From Roseateles noduli (GTDB lineage Bacteria; Pseudomonadota; Gammaproteobacteria; Burkholderiales; Burkholderiaceae_C): 64,000 nt of DNA. The stretch spans positions 1 through 64,000 of the forward strand of contig NIOE01000021.1 of assembly GCA_002205125.1 (NCBI GenBank), given 5' to 3'. Position numbers and translations under genes: made by a program. Shown piece after piece: positions 54,737-63,184 of the stretch (position 1 is its first letter; each line of letters begins with the position of its first letter). The notes under the pieces are model-generated. The model made no database searches and was not told the DNA's origin. It saw nothing but the letters and a program-made list of their open reading frames with translations.

Positions 54737-56116
54737 CTAGCGACTGCCCCAGAACGTGCTGGAAGTCTGCAGCACGATCATCGCGATCGTGGCCGCGGCC
54801 ATCGCCGCGGTCGCCAGCCAGCCCAGCACGCGCCACAGCGGCGGCAGTCGCAGCTCACCGACGATCTTGCGGTGCGACGCCGCCACCATCACCGCGATCA
54901 TGATGGGCACGGAGATCACGGCGTTCACGACCGCCGACCACACCAGGGCCTTGATCGGATTGAATCCCGACAGGCTGATCGCCAGGCCGATCAGCATCGC
55001 GCCGCTGAGGATCGCGTAGAACACCTTGGCGGAATGCGCAGGACGGTCGAGCCCGCGCCGCACGCCGGCGAGCGTGGCGACGGCATAGGCCGCCGATCCC
55101 GCGAGCACCGGCAGCGCGAGGAAGCCCGTGCCCACGATGCCGGCGGCGAAGAGCACGAACGCGAAGTTCCCCGCGATCGGCTTGAGCGCCTGCGCGGCCT
55201 GCGCGGTGGTCTCGATGTCGCGCACGCCGTGGGCGTGCAGCGCCGCGGCGGTGGCGACGATCATGAAGAACGCGATCGTGTTGGAGAACCCCATGCCGAC
55301 CATGGTGTCCGTGCGCAGGCGGCGGAACTGCTCCGTCGCCTGCTCGGGCGCGACGGCGAGCGGACGATCCGCATCGATGCGACGGATCTCCTCGGCCTCC
55401 TGGCTGGCCTGCCAGAAGAACAGGTAGGGACTGATGGTCGTGCCGAGGATGGCGACGACGGTGGTCGTGTATTCGCGGTCCCAGTTCATGGTGGGCATCA
55501 CCAGCGACTTCAGCGCGAGCACCCAGTCCGCCTGCGCCGCGAAACCGACGCCGACGTAGGCCAGCAGCGTGAGCGTCAGCCACTTCAGCAGCATCACATA
55601 GCGCGCGTAGGGCAGCCAGATCTGCAGCAGCAGCGAGAGCAGCGCCATGGCCACCACGAACGCGCCTGGCGGTCCGCCGACGGCCAGGTGCATAGCGTCG
55701 CCCATCGCGCTGAGATCGGCGCCGAGGTTGATGACGTTGGCGACGACCAGCAGCGACACCAGCGCCACCACCAGCCAGCGCGGGCACAGCTTGGAGAAGT
55801 TCTCGGTCAGGCCCTTGCCGGTGATGCGACCGATGCGCGCGCTGGCGAGCTGGATGCCGACCATCAGCGGAAAGGTCACGAGGATGGTCCAGCCGACCGC
55901 GTAGCCGTACTGCGCGCCGGCCTGCGAGTAGGTGGCGATGCCGCTTGGATCGTCGTCCGCGGCGCCGGTGATCAGGCCGGGGCCGAGCTTGCTCCACCAG
56001 GGCGTGCTGACGGAGACCTGGTCCGCGGGCGCCTCGTCCGACGGCGCCTGATGGGGAGGCGCCTCGTCGGAGGTGGTCTCGTCGGAAGGCGGTACCGCGT
56101 CGGGCACGGCAGCCAT
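54737..56116 (-). CDS. NRAMP-related metal transporter with altered binding motifs
   Basis: A 459-aa polytopic inner-membrane transporter of the NRAMP superfamily, about 11 helices. In classical MntH the substrate sites are DPGN (TM1) and MPH (TM6). Here TM1 has DPSG (residues 56-59, in ADDDPSGIATYSQAG) and TM6 reads TTISPYLFFW (TISP 227-230), so the Asn and the Met/His are absent. This resembles the NRAMP-related group thought to carry other ions such as Mg2+. Acidic N-terminal tail. ATG overlaps the SDR stop by one nucleotide. Confidence 0.88.
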   Translation of the reverse strand: MAAVPDAVPPSDETTSDEAPPHQAPSDEAPADQVSVSTPWWSKLGPGLITGAADDDPSGIATYSQAGAQYGYAVGWTILVTFPLMVGIQLASARIGRITGKGLTENFSKLCPRWLVVALVSLLVVANVINLGADLSAMGDAMHLAVGGPPGAFVVAMALLSLLLQIWLPYARYVMLLKWLTLTLLAYVGVGFAAQADWVLALKSLVMPTMNWDREYTTTVVAILGTTISPYLFFWQASQEAEEIRRIDADRPLAVAPEQATEQFRRLRTDTMVGMGFSNTIAFFMIVATAAALHAHGVRDIETTAQAAQALKPIAGNFAFVLFAAGIVGTGFLALPVLAGSAAYAVATLAGVRRGLDRPAHSAKVFYAILSGAMLIGLAISLSGFNPIKALVWSAVVNAVISVPIMIAVMVAASHRKIVGELRLPPLWRVLGWLATAAMAAATIAMIVLQTSSTFWGSR

Positions 56117-56877
56117 CACATCTTCGGCTGGCCGTTGGAGGCCATCACGCCGCCGTCGACAGGAAGGTTCACGCCGTTGACGAAGCGCGCATCGTCGCTG
56201 GCCAGGAAGGCCACGACCGCGGCGATGTCGGCGGGCTCCGCCGGCCGGCCCAGCGGCATGCGTTCCATGAAGCGCGCGACGAGGTCCTTGTCCTCCAGCA
56301 TCTCCTCGGTCATGCCGGTACGCGTGAGAGACGGTGCGACCGCGTTGACCCGGACGCCCTGGCCCCCGAAGTCCAGCGCGAGCGAACGCGTGAGATTCAC
56401 GACGCCGCCCTTGGCCGCGTTGTAGGCGCACATCCCCCAGTCGCCGGAGAGGCCCGAGACCGATGCGGTGTTGACGATGCATCCCTTGCGCTTGAGCAAC
56501 TCGGGCATCGCGGCGCGGCAGCCGTGGAAGACGCCGCTGAGGTTGATGGCGAGGGTGTCGTTCCAGTCGTCCAGCGAGACGGTGAGGGCGTCGCCTTCCG
56601 TCCCGATCCCCGCGTTGTTGACGATCACGTCCAGCCCGCCGAAACGCTTGACCGCCGCGGCGACCAGCGATTCGACGTCGGCGAACTTCGAGACGTCGGC
56701 CACCTGTGCCAGCGTGCGGTCCGGCGGCAACTGCTTCGCGACCTGCTGGAGCTTGTCCTCATGCCGCGCGCAGATCACGACGTTGGCGCCCTCCTGCGAG
56801 AAGCGCTCGGCGACGCCGCGCCCGATGCCGGACGACGCGCCGGTGACGATGACGGTCTTGCCCTTGAATCGTTCCAT
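56116..56877 (-). CDS. SDR family oxidoreductase
   Basis: A 253-aa short-chain dehydrogenase/reductase. Cofactor loop TGASSGIGRG (12-21), NNAGIG near 89, catalytic Ser in NTASVSGLSG and YNAAKGG as the Tyr-Lys pair, all intact. Substrate unidentified. Its stop overlaps the NRAMP start (ATGA), so both are in one transcript. Confidence 0.92.
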   Translation of the reverse strand: MERFKGKTVIVTGASSGIGRGVAERFSQEGANVVICARHEDKLQQVAKQLPPDRTLAQVADVSKFADVESLVAAAVKRFGGLDVIVNNAGIGTEGDALTVSLDDWNDTLAINLSGVFHGCRAAMPELLKRKGCIVNTASVSGLSGDWGMCAYNAAKGGVVNLTRSLALDFGGQGVRVNAVAPSLTRTGMTEEMLEDKDLVARFMERMPLGRPAEPADIAAVVAFLASDDARFVNGVNLPVDGGVMASNGQPKM

Positions 56878-56961
56878 GCCGGTCTCCTTCGGATGGAGGA
56901 AGGAGAGGCAAGGCGAGTGCCCGCCGACGTGGAAGCCGCGGCGGAGGCGGGGAAGCTTCGG

Positions 56962-58605
56962 CTAGCGCTCGAAGACCACGTCCTTCACCGGCAGCGTCGG
57001 CGCCTGCCACGCGTAAGCGGGGTGGAGCACATTGCGCTCGTCATGCATGCCGGGCCAGCGCAGTTGCATCAGCTCGGCGAGCGTCCATCCGGCCCAGTCG
57101 GCGCGGAAGGGCCGCGAGGCCGTCGACGCGTCGAAGCCCGCGTCGCTGCGCCACAGCAGCGCCGGGATCCGATAGCCCGCAGCGGTCCCGGGACTGTGAC
57201 CCGCATGATCCCCGCTGTGTCCGACCTCCTGGCCGTGGTCTGACACGAACATCCACGCGCCGCGCTCGCCCGCCGCGAGGTGGCTGCGCGTGAGCCGCAG
57301 CGTCTGCGCCACGATGCGATCGTGATAGTGGATCGCCGAGTCGTAGTCCTGCCGGAACTCCCGCACCCACGCGGCGCGGCCGTCGCGCGCCATGGCGCTG
57401 TCCACGGCGTCGCCGTCGTCGTCATCGAAAGGATGCTCGTTCGGCGGCATGCGCAGCCGGTAGTGCGGATGCGCCCCCAGCAGATGCACCACCACCAGCT
57501 TGCGCGGGGCGGGATCGGCCAGCGCCAGCTCGACCTCGTCCAGCAGCTCGCCGTCCAGCGAGCCCGACGAGCGCCCCGGCTGCCGGTTGATCATCTCCAC
57601 CACGTCGGCCAGCCGAGCGTGCTGCTGATCGACGGCGACATCGTCATGGTTGCTCACCCACCAGACCTTGTAGCCCGCGCGCTTGGCCAGCGCGATCACG
57701 TGCTGGGTGCTGCCGGCAGGATCGTCCTCGTCGCGCTCGCCGAAGCTGAACAGCCCGCTCAGCGAAGCGACTGTCGTCGCCTGCGTGGACCAGGCGTGGC
57801 GCAGCGTCAGCAGGCGGGACCGCTCCTCGTCGCGCAGCGCGATCAATTCCGGCGTCGTCGCCCGTGCGTAGCCGTAGAGGCTCATGTTGTCGCGGTTCAC
57901 GCTTTCGCCCAGCACCAGCACGACCGTCGCCGGCGAGTCCGTCGTCATCGCGGGCGCCGCCGTGTCGGCGTTGCGCATCAGCTGCTCGCGCTGGACCTGC
58001 TGGTCGGCCCAGTTGGCGCGCAGATCCACGACCTGCTGCGTCCAGGCGGGCCAGAACAGCAGCGGATGATGTCGGCGCCAGGGCTTGCTCAGGTGGGCGA
58101 GGGCGCTGACGGCGAGCACCACGAGCAGCGCAACGCGCGCGCGACGCGAGAGCGCCGCCTGATCTCCGGTGACGCGCGTGGCGAGTGTGATCGCGACGCC
58201 GGTGAGCGCGAGCATCGCGATCAACGCGGCGGCGGCCAAGGCCATCGCGGGCAGCTGCGAGGTCAGATATTCGATCGACTCGCGCGGCGTCGTGTTGGCC
58301 GCCGCGGCGAGCACCAGCGAGCTGTCCGGAGCCGCCTGGTAGTCGCGCTGCAGGAAGCCGCGCACCGCGCCGTCGATGAGGAATGCCGAGATCACGATGA
58401 ACGCCGCGGCCCAGCGCACGCGACGCCACGCAGGGCGCTCGATGGGCCACAGCAGCCAGAGCAGGACGGGGAGGGCGAGCAACCCGACCTGCGCCGCACG
58501 GCGGCTCTCGTGGCCTGCCAGCACCGAGCCGGCGCAGGCGAGCGCGAGCAGGCCCAGCGCGCCCCAGCGCAGCAGCGCGGGGCGCTTGAAGAGGGAATCG
58601 GACAT
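56962..58605 (-). CDS. Phosphoethanolamine transferase (CptA/EptA family)
   Basis: A 547-aa inner-membrane transferase: five hydrophobic helices in the first 190 residues, then a periplasmic sulfatase-fold domain. The nucleophile segment reads VLVLGESVNRDNMSLYGY (Ser where EptA has Thr), followed by ARATTPEL as in CptA. Metal ligands are visible in FVSDHGQEVGHSGDHAGHS. It should add phosphoethanolamine to lipopolysaccharide core or lipid A. Start at 58605 (MSDSLFKRPALL); upstream in-frame ATG at 58644 is less likely. Confidence 0.9.
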   Translation of the reverse strand: MSDSLFKRPALLRWGALGLLALACAGSVLAGHESRRAAQVGLLALPVLLWLLWPIERPAWRRVRWAAAFIVISAFLIDGAVRGFLQRDYQAAPDSSLVLAAAANTTPRESIEYLTSQLPAMALAAAALIAMLALTGVAITLATRVTGDQAALSRRARVALLVVLAVSALAHLSKPWRRHHPLLFWPAWTQQVVDLRANWADQQVQREQLMRNADTAAPAMTTDSPATVVLVLGESVNRDNMSLYGYARATTPELIALRDEERSRLLTLRHAWSTQATTVASLSGLFSFGERDEDDPAGSTQHVIALAKRAGYKVWWVSNHDDVAVDQQHARLADVVEMINRQPGRSSGSLDGELLDEVELALADPAPRKLVVVHLLGAHPHYRLRMPPNEHPFDDDDGDAVDSAMARDGRAAWVREFRQDYDSAIHYHDRIVAQTLRLTRSHLAAGERGAWMFVSDHGQEVGHSGDHAGHSPGTAAGYRIPALLWRSDAGFDASTASRPFRADWAGWTLAELMQLRWPGMHDERNVLHPAYAWQAPTLPVKDVVFER

Positions 58606-58648
58606 CAGACCGGAGAAGGGAGCGAAGGCGCGGAGTCTACGCACCCGC

Positions 58649-59344
58649 TCACAGCATCGGTCTCAGGACCTTCCAGACGTTGTCCAGCATCACCGGATGC
58701 GCCTTCGCCAGCGGGTGGATGCGGTCGCCCTGGAACCAGTCGGCCATGTCCGGCCGGTCGGCCACGCCGGCCAGCAGGAAGGGCTGCAGCGGCACCTTCT
58801 CCTCCTGCGCGACGGTCTTGAAGCTGCCCTCGAAATCGCGCGCGTAGCTCGCGCCCATGTTGGGCGGGATCTGCATGCCGATCAGCAGCACCTTCGCGCC
58901 GGCGTCCTTGCCCGCCTGCACCATGGCCTTCAGGTTCTCGCGGGTCATCTTCAGCGGCAGTCCGCGCAGCGCGTCGTTGCCGCCGAGTTCGATGATCAGA
59001 TGCGTCGGTCGATGCTGCTGGAGCAGTGCCGGCAGCCGCGACCGTCCGCCGGAGGTGGTGTCGCCGCTGATGCTGGCGTTGATTACCTCGGCGGGCAGCT
59101 TCTGCGCCTTCAGCCGCTGGTCCAGCAGCGCGACCCAGCCGCTGCCGCGGGCCAGGCCGTATTCGGCCGACAGGCTGTCGCCCAGCACGACGATGCGCCG
59201 CGCCGCGCCGCCCGCCGCCGCGCCCGCTTCGGTGCGGCCTTGCGCCGCGACAGGCCCGGCCAGGACCCCCGCCGCGACGAAGGTCGCGACACAGGCGCTA
59301 CAGTGCAACATCCATTCACGGCGGCGCATCTGCGGTTGATTCAT
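58649..59344 (-). CDS. tesA: Arylesterase / thioesterase I (SGNH hydrolase)
   Basis: A 231-aa exported SGNH-fold esterase. Signal peptide (CVATFVAAGVLAGPVAAQ), block I VVLGDSLSAEYGL with the catalytic Ser, block III ELGGNDALRG and block V GDRIHP. Matches TesA in length and order. It is divergent from the ybbA gene, as in E. coli, and the two ATGs share CATG: 59342-59344 on this strand, 59343-59345 on the other. Confidence 0.94.
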   Translation of the reverse strand: MNQPQMRRREWMLHCSACVATFVAAGVLAGPVAAQGRTEAGAAAGGAARRIVVLGDSLSAEYGLARGSGWVALLDQRLKAQKLPAEVINASISGDTTSGGRSRLPALLQQHRPTHLIIELGGNDALRGLPLKMTRENLKAMVQAGKDAGAKVLLIGMQIPPNMGASYARDFEGSFKTVAQEEKVPLQPFLLAGVADRPDMADWFQGDRIHPLAKAHPVMLDNVWKVLRPML

Positions 59345-60038
59345 GGTTCAGAACATCCTCGAAGTCGATCACGTCAGCAAGTCGGTCCAGGATGCCGACG
59401 GCGTGCTGACCATTCTGCATGACATCAATTTCCAGCTGCAGGCGCGGGAATCCGTCGCCATCGTCGGTGCCTCGGGCTCCGGCAAGAGCACGCTGCTGTC
59501 CATCCTCGCGGGCCTGGACACGCCCACGCAAGGCACCGTGCGGCTGCGGGGCCAGGACATGTTCGCGCTCGACGAGGACGGCCGCGCCGCGCTGCGCGGG
59601 GAACACCTGGGCTTCGTGTTCCAGAGCTTCCAGCTGCTGGCGCACCTGACGGCGCTGGAGAACGTCATGCTGCCGCTGGAACTGCGCGGCGAACGGGATG
59701 CGCGGGCGCAGGCGAAGCTGATGCTCGAACGCGTGGGACTGGGGCAGCGGCTGTCGCACTATCCGCGCGTGCTGTCGGGCGGGGAGCAGCAGCGCGTCGC
59801 GCTCGCCCGCGCCTTCGTGCAGCAGCCGGCGCTGCTGCTGGCCGATGAACCCACCGGCAGCCTCGACTACGCCACCGGCGAACAGGTCATGGCGCTGATG
59901 TTCGAACTCAACCGGGAGCTGGGGACCACGCTGGTCATGGTCACCCACGATCAGAGCATCGCGGCGCGCTGCGAGCGGCAGCTGAAGATCTCCGCAGGGC
60001 ACCTGCAGGACATCACGATGGCGGATCTGCCGGCCTGA
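59343..60038 (+). CDS. ybbA: ABC transporter ATP-binding protein (YbbA/LolD family)
   Basis: A 231-aa ATPase with Walker [10 protein letters not shown], signature [14 protein letters not shown] and Walker [14 protein letters not shown]. Family and the divergent tesA gene identify YbbA. In E. coli ybbP, a large permease, follows at once; here the next gene is on the opposite strand and is unrelated, so the permease must lie elsewhere or be absent. Confidence 0.92.
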   Translation: MVQNILEVDHVSKSVQDADGVLTILHDINFQLQARESVAIVGASGSGKSTLLSILAGLDTPTQGTVRLRGQDMFALDEDGRAALRGEHLGFVFQSFQLLAHLTALENVMLPLELRGERDARAQAKLMLERVGLGQRLSHYPRVLSGGEQQRVALARAFVQQPALLLADEPTGSLDYATGEQVMALMFELNRELGTTLVMVTHDQSIAARCERQLKISAGHLQDITMADLPA

Positions 60039-60073
60039 GGCCGCTGTCCTGCCCCGTCCGGGGCGTTGGCCGC

Positions 60074-60119
60074 CATTGCAAGGGGCCACAGGCGGCAAGC
60101 GCCTGAACCCCTAGCAATG
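60074..60119. terminator. Imperfect inverted repeat between ybbA and the DUF2062 gene
   Basis: Outer arms 60074-60085 and 60108-60119 pair at 11 of 12 positions (CATTGCAAGGGG against CCCCTAGCAATG) with an inner AGGCG/CGCCT hairpin. Located between convergent genes, so a bidirectional terminator is likely. No long T-tract. Confidence 0.5.
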
Positions 60120-60177
60120 CCGTCCCCGACCACCACCGTCCTTCAACGGTTTTGCCACCGAGGACTTCAGGCGAGGG

Positions 60178-60738
60178 TCAAGCACGCATCGCGCGCTCGC
60201 GCAGGCGGCGTCTGCGCTCGAAACGGATCACGGCCCACCAGCCGATGTAGACGATCAGGTAGAGGGCCAGTCCGAGCACGACGCCGGCGCAAGGCAGGCC
60301 GACCAGCAGCGGGGTGCCCAGCTCGGAGAGCCATTGGCTCAATGCGTGCCACCAGCTGCTCGGGTCGCCCCAGTCCAGCGCCAGCTCCTTGGGCGCCGAG
60401 ATCGGGCCGTGGATGCCCAGCACCTGACGCCCCAGGAAGATCGCCAGCGTCCAGATCGGCACCAGCGTCAACGGATTGGTCAGCCAGGTCGCGGCAATCG
60501 CGGCCGCGACGTTGGCCCGGCAGGCGATCGCCACCACCGCCGCCAGCAGCATCTGCGTGGGCAGCGGGATCACGCCGACCGCCAGGCCCAGCCCCGCGCC
60601 CAGGGCCACGCGCCGACGGTGCGCCACCCACAACCAGGGGCGCTCCTTCAGGTAGAGCCCCAGCCACTTCAATCCCTTGGTCTGTTCCAGGGACTCGGGC
60701 GAGGGCAGCAGTCGGCGGGCAAGGCGGGAAGCCGTCAT
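60178..60738 (-). CDS. DUF2062 domain-containing membrane protein
   Basis: A 186-aa membrane protein of DUF2062. Typical tracts: WVAHRRRVALGAGLGLAVGV near 38-57, PTQMLLAAVVAIACRANVA, TWLTNPLTLVPIWTLAIFLG, with two to four hydrophobic helices and a basic Arg-rich C-terminus. No function is assigned to the family. Confidence 0.9.
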   Translation of the reverse strand: MTASRLARRLLPSPESLEQTKGLKWLGLYLKERPWLWVAHRRRVALGAGLGLAVGVIPLPTQMLLAAVVAIACRANVAAAIAATWLTNPLTLVPIWTLAIFLGRQVLGIHGPISAPKELALDWGDPSSWWHALSQWLSELGTPLLVGLPCAGVVLGLALYLIVYIGWWAVIRFERRRRLRERAMRA

Positions 60739-60764
60739 GGGGTCGTCAAGCGATCATCAGATGT

Positions 60765-60801
60765 GAAAAGCCCGCGCGGCTGACCTGCAGCGGCGCGGGC
60801 T
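60765..60801 (-). terminator. Terminator of the parvulin gene
   Basis: Arms AGCCCGCGC (60769-60777) and GCGCGGGCT (60793-60801), 15-nt loop, followed on the minus strand by TTTTCAC. It lies 36 nt past the isomerase stop. Confidence 0.75.
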
Positions 60802-60836
60802 CTGAACAGTACAGCAAAGACTGTTCGGATCGGCGA

Positions 60837-61634
60837 TCAGTTCTGGGAGAACTTGAAGTCGGTCTTGGCCTTGGTGCGCAGTTCTTCCTGGAAGTCCGCG
60901 ACCTTCTGCTGCTGCATGCGCTGGACGATCTGGGCCTTGACGTCGTCGAAGGCCGGGAACTGCGCCTGGCGCGTCTCTTCCAGCTTGATGATGTGATAGC
61001 CGAACTGCGACTTCACCGGCTCCTGCGTCATCTCGCCGGCCTTCAGCTTGCCCAGGGCGGCGCTGAATTCAGGCACGTAGGCGTCCGGCGCGGACCAGCC
61101 CAGGTCGCCGCCGTTCTGGGCGGAACCGGTGTCCTTGGAGTTCTTGGTGGCGAGGTCCTCGAACTTCGCGCCGCCGTTGAGCTGCTTGACCAGCGCCTTG
61201 GCGTCTTCTTCCTTCTCCACCAGGATGTGGCGGGCGTGGAATTCGGTGCCCGAGGCCTGCGCCTTGAACTTGTCGTACTCGACCTTGGCGTCGGCGTCGG
61301 TGATCGGGTTCTTCTTCGCGTAGTCGGCGAAGAGCTCACGGATCAGCAGCGACTGGCGCGCCAGTTCCATCTGGTTCTTGTAGTCGTCGGTCTTGTTCAG
61401 GCCGCGCTTCTCGGCTTCCTGCAGGAAGATCTCGCGCAGGACGACCTCTTCCTTGACCTTGGCTTCCATCTCGGGGCTGCGCGGCTGGCCACCCTTGGTG
61501 ATCTGGCTGATCAGCACGTCGGCGCGGGCCTTGGGCACGGGCTTGCCGTTCACGATCGCGATGTTCTGGGCAAGGGCCGGCAGGGCGACGGCGCCGATGA
61601 CCGCCACGGTGGCGGCGAGCACAAACTTCTTCAT
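60837..61634 (-). CDS. Parvulin-type periplasmic peptidyl-prolyl isomerase
   Basis: A 265-aa exported PpiC-type chaperone. Signal peptide FVLAATVAVIGAVALPALAQ, an N-terminal SurA-like helical part (to about 125), and a parvulin domain about 130-225 (FHARHILVEKEEDAKALVKQ, NGGDLGWSAP, FGYHIIKLEE). The short C-terminal helix completes the chaperone region. It helps outer-membrane proteins fold. Upstream AAAGGC; bolA lies 72 nt before it. Confidence 0.93.
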   Translation of the reverse strand: MKKFVLAATVAVIGAVALPALAQNIAIVNGKPVPKARADVLISQITKGGQPRSPEMEAKVKEEVVLREIFLQEAEKRGLNKTDDYKNQMELARQSLLIRELFADYAKKNPITDADAKVEYDKFKAQASGTEFHARHILVEKEEDAKALVKQLNGGAKFEDLATKNSKDTGSAQNGGDLGWSAPDAYVPEFSAALGKLKAGEMTQEPVKSQFGYHIIKLEETRQAQFPAFDDVKAQIVQRMQQQKVADFQEELRTKAKTDFKFSQN

Positions 61635-61706
61635 GATGGGTAAAAAGCCTTTCGACTCTCGGATGAGCGTGAGCGCTCCAAAACAAAGCGCCGACTGGCG
61701 GCGCTG

Positions 61707-62048
61707 CTAGAGACCTGGTTTCTGCTGTTCGTCGGGCGCGCGCGCGTCGATGGCGAGCGCGTGGATGCCCTTCTGCATCAGATCGGCGAGGGCATCATAT
61801 ACGAGCCGATGCCGATGGACCCTGGGTAAACCGGCAAAGCGCGCGCTCACGATTTCGAGGTAGTAATGGCCTCCCTCGCGCGCGCCGGCATGCCCCGCAT
61901 GGTGCGCGCTGTCGTCACGCAGACGCAGCGACACGGGCGCCAGCGCGGCCCTCAGGCGGGCCTCGATCTCCACCGACGGCGTCGCGACCGGATTCGGCGC
62001 GGACCCCGATGCCGACGGGGGATTCCCGATTCCGCCGGCGCCGCTCAT
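61707..62048 (-). CDS. bolA: BolA family protein
   Basis: A 113-aa BolA-like protein. A 25-residue Ser/Pro tail precedes the domain: VEIEARLRAALAPVSLRLRD, HHYxLEI-type strand GGHYYLEIVSARFAGLPRVH and RHRLVYDALADLMQKGIHAL. BolA proteins act with monothiol glutaredoxins in iron-sulfur handling. It overlaps yciB (ATGA). Confidence 0.9.
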   Translation of the reverse strand: MSGAGGIGNPPSASGSAPNPVATPSVEIEARLRAALAPVSLRLRDDSAHHAGHAGAREGGHYYLEIVSARFAGLPRVHRHRLVYDALADLMQKGIHALAIDARAPDEQQKPGL

Positions 62049-62692
62049 GGCTTGGGCTCCTCGGCGGACGGCTCGGTCTCATGCGGCATGTGACGGCCCA
62101 TGTAGAGGCCGGTACCCAGCGTGAACAGCACGATCAGGCCGGTCACGCCGAACACCTTGAAGTTGGCCCAGGCCTCGGTGCTGAAGGAGTAAGCGACGTA
62201 AAGATTGGCAAAACCGAGGGCCGTGAAGAAGACGATCCACGCCAGCGTGAGCCGCGTCCAGGCCATGTCGGGCAGTTCCACCTGGGGGCCCAGCATCTTG
62301 CGCAGCAGGTCGCGTCCGAGGACGAAACGGCTGACGAGGAACACCGTCGAGAACGCCCAATAGAGCATCGTCGGCTTCCACTTGATGAAGGTCTCGTTAT
62401 GGAAATAGACGGTGGCCGCACCAAGCGTGGCGACCAGGCCCAGGCTGATCCACAGCATGAGGTCGACCTTGCGGCCGCGCAGCTTCAGGAAGATCACCTG
62501 GAGGATGGTGGCCAGCATCACGACGATGGTGGCCAGGAGCACCGGCGCCTCGGTCGGGCCGACCTTGCCGCCGGAGACCAGGAAACCCAGGTGCTCGGTG
62601 GCGAAGGCCGCCGCCCAGTCCGGCTGCCCGTCGGCGTACTTGAACGTCACGAAGAACAGCAGGAGCGGCAGGAAATCGAGCAGGAGCTTCAT
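62045..62692 (-). CDS. yciB: Inner-membrane septation protein A
   Basis: A 215-aa five- to six-helix inner-membrane protein: FLPLLLFFVTFKYADG start, LMLWISLGLVATLGAATVYF, TFIKWKPTMLYWAFSTVFLV and LAWIVFFTALGFANLYVAYS are all YciB/IspZ hallmarks. Involved in envelope or septation functions. The bolA start overlaps its end, an arrangement found in other proteobacteria. Confidence 0.94.
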   Translation of the reverse strand: MKLLLDFLPLLLFFVTFKYADGQPDWAAAFATEHLGFLVSGGKVGPTEAPVLLATIVVMLATILQVIFLKLRGRKVDLMLWISLGLVATLGAATVYFHNETFIKWKPTMLYWAFSTVFLVSRFVLGRDLLRKMLGPQVELPDMAWTRLTLAWIVFFTALGFANLYVAYSFSTEAWANFKVFGVTGLIVLFTLGTGLYMGRHMPHETEPSAEEPKP

Positions 62693-62728
62693 TCGGTGGG
62701 GATCGGGTCGGGATCGGTACGGCGGCGC

Positions 62729-63184
62729 TCAGCGCTGGGGCTCGAAGTCTATCGCGGCGGAATTGATGCAGAAACGCTCGCCCGTCGGTTCCGGGCCATC
62801 GGGAAAGACGTGGCCCAGGTGCGTGCCGCAGTGGTTGCAGCGCACCTCGACGCGGACCATCCCGTGGGTCGAGTCGACGACGCGCTCGACCACCTCGGCG
62901 TTGATCGGCTCGTAGTAGCTGGGCCAGCCGCAGCCGGCGTCGAACTTGGTGTCGGCCTTGAACAGCGGCGTGCCGCAGCCGACGCAGTTGTAGTTGCCGG
63001 CTTCCCAGTGGTCCCAGTACTTGCCGGTGAAGGCGCGCTCGGTCGCGGCGTGGCGGGCGACCTGGTACTGGGTCGGGTCCAGCTGCTCGCGCCACTCGGC
63101 GTCCGTCTTCTTGACGGGGTAGGCGGTGTCGCGGTCGCGGTCCTGGTCGGTGGCGTCTTGGATGAACTTGTCGTAGCGGCTCAT
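62729..63184 (-). CDS. msrB: Methionine-R-sulfoxide reductase B
   Basis: A 151-aa MsrB. Zinc-binding CxxC pairs in CVGCGTPLF and CNHCGTHLG, the substrate segment [11 protein letters not shown], and the catalytic Cys in [11 protein letters not shown]. It reduces methionine-R-sulfoxide with thioredoxin. No signal peptide, so cytoplasmic. Start overlaps the selO stop by 4 nt. Confidence 0.95.
   Translation of the reverse strand: MSRYDKFIQDATDQDRDRDTAYPVKKTDAEWREQLDPTQYQVARHAATERAFTGKYWDHWEAGNYNCVGCGTPLFKADTKFDAGCGWPSYYEPINAEVVERVVDSTHGMVRVEVRCNHCGTHLGHVFPDGPEPTGERFCINSAAIDFEPQR

Noticed and set aside
60051-60064. GCCCC/GGGGC mini-hairpin after ybbA as terminator
   Set aside because: Only 5 bp with no T-tract; the larger inverted repeat at 60074-60119 is a better candidate.
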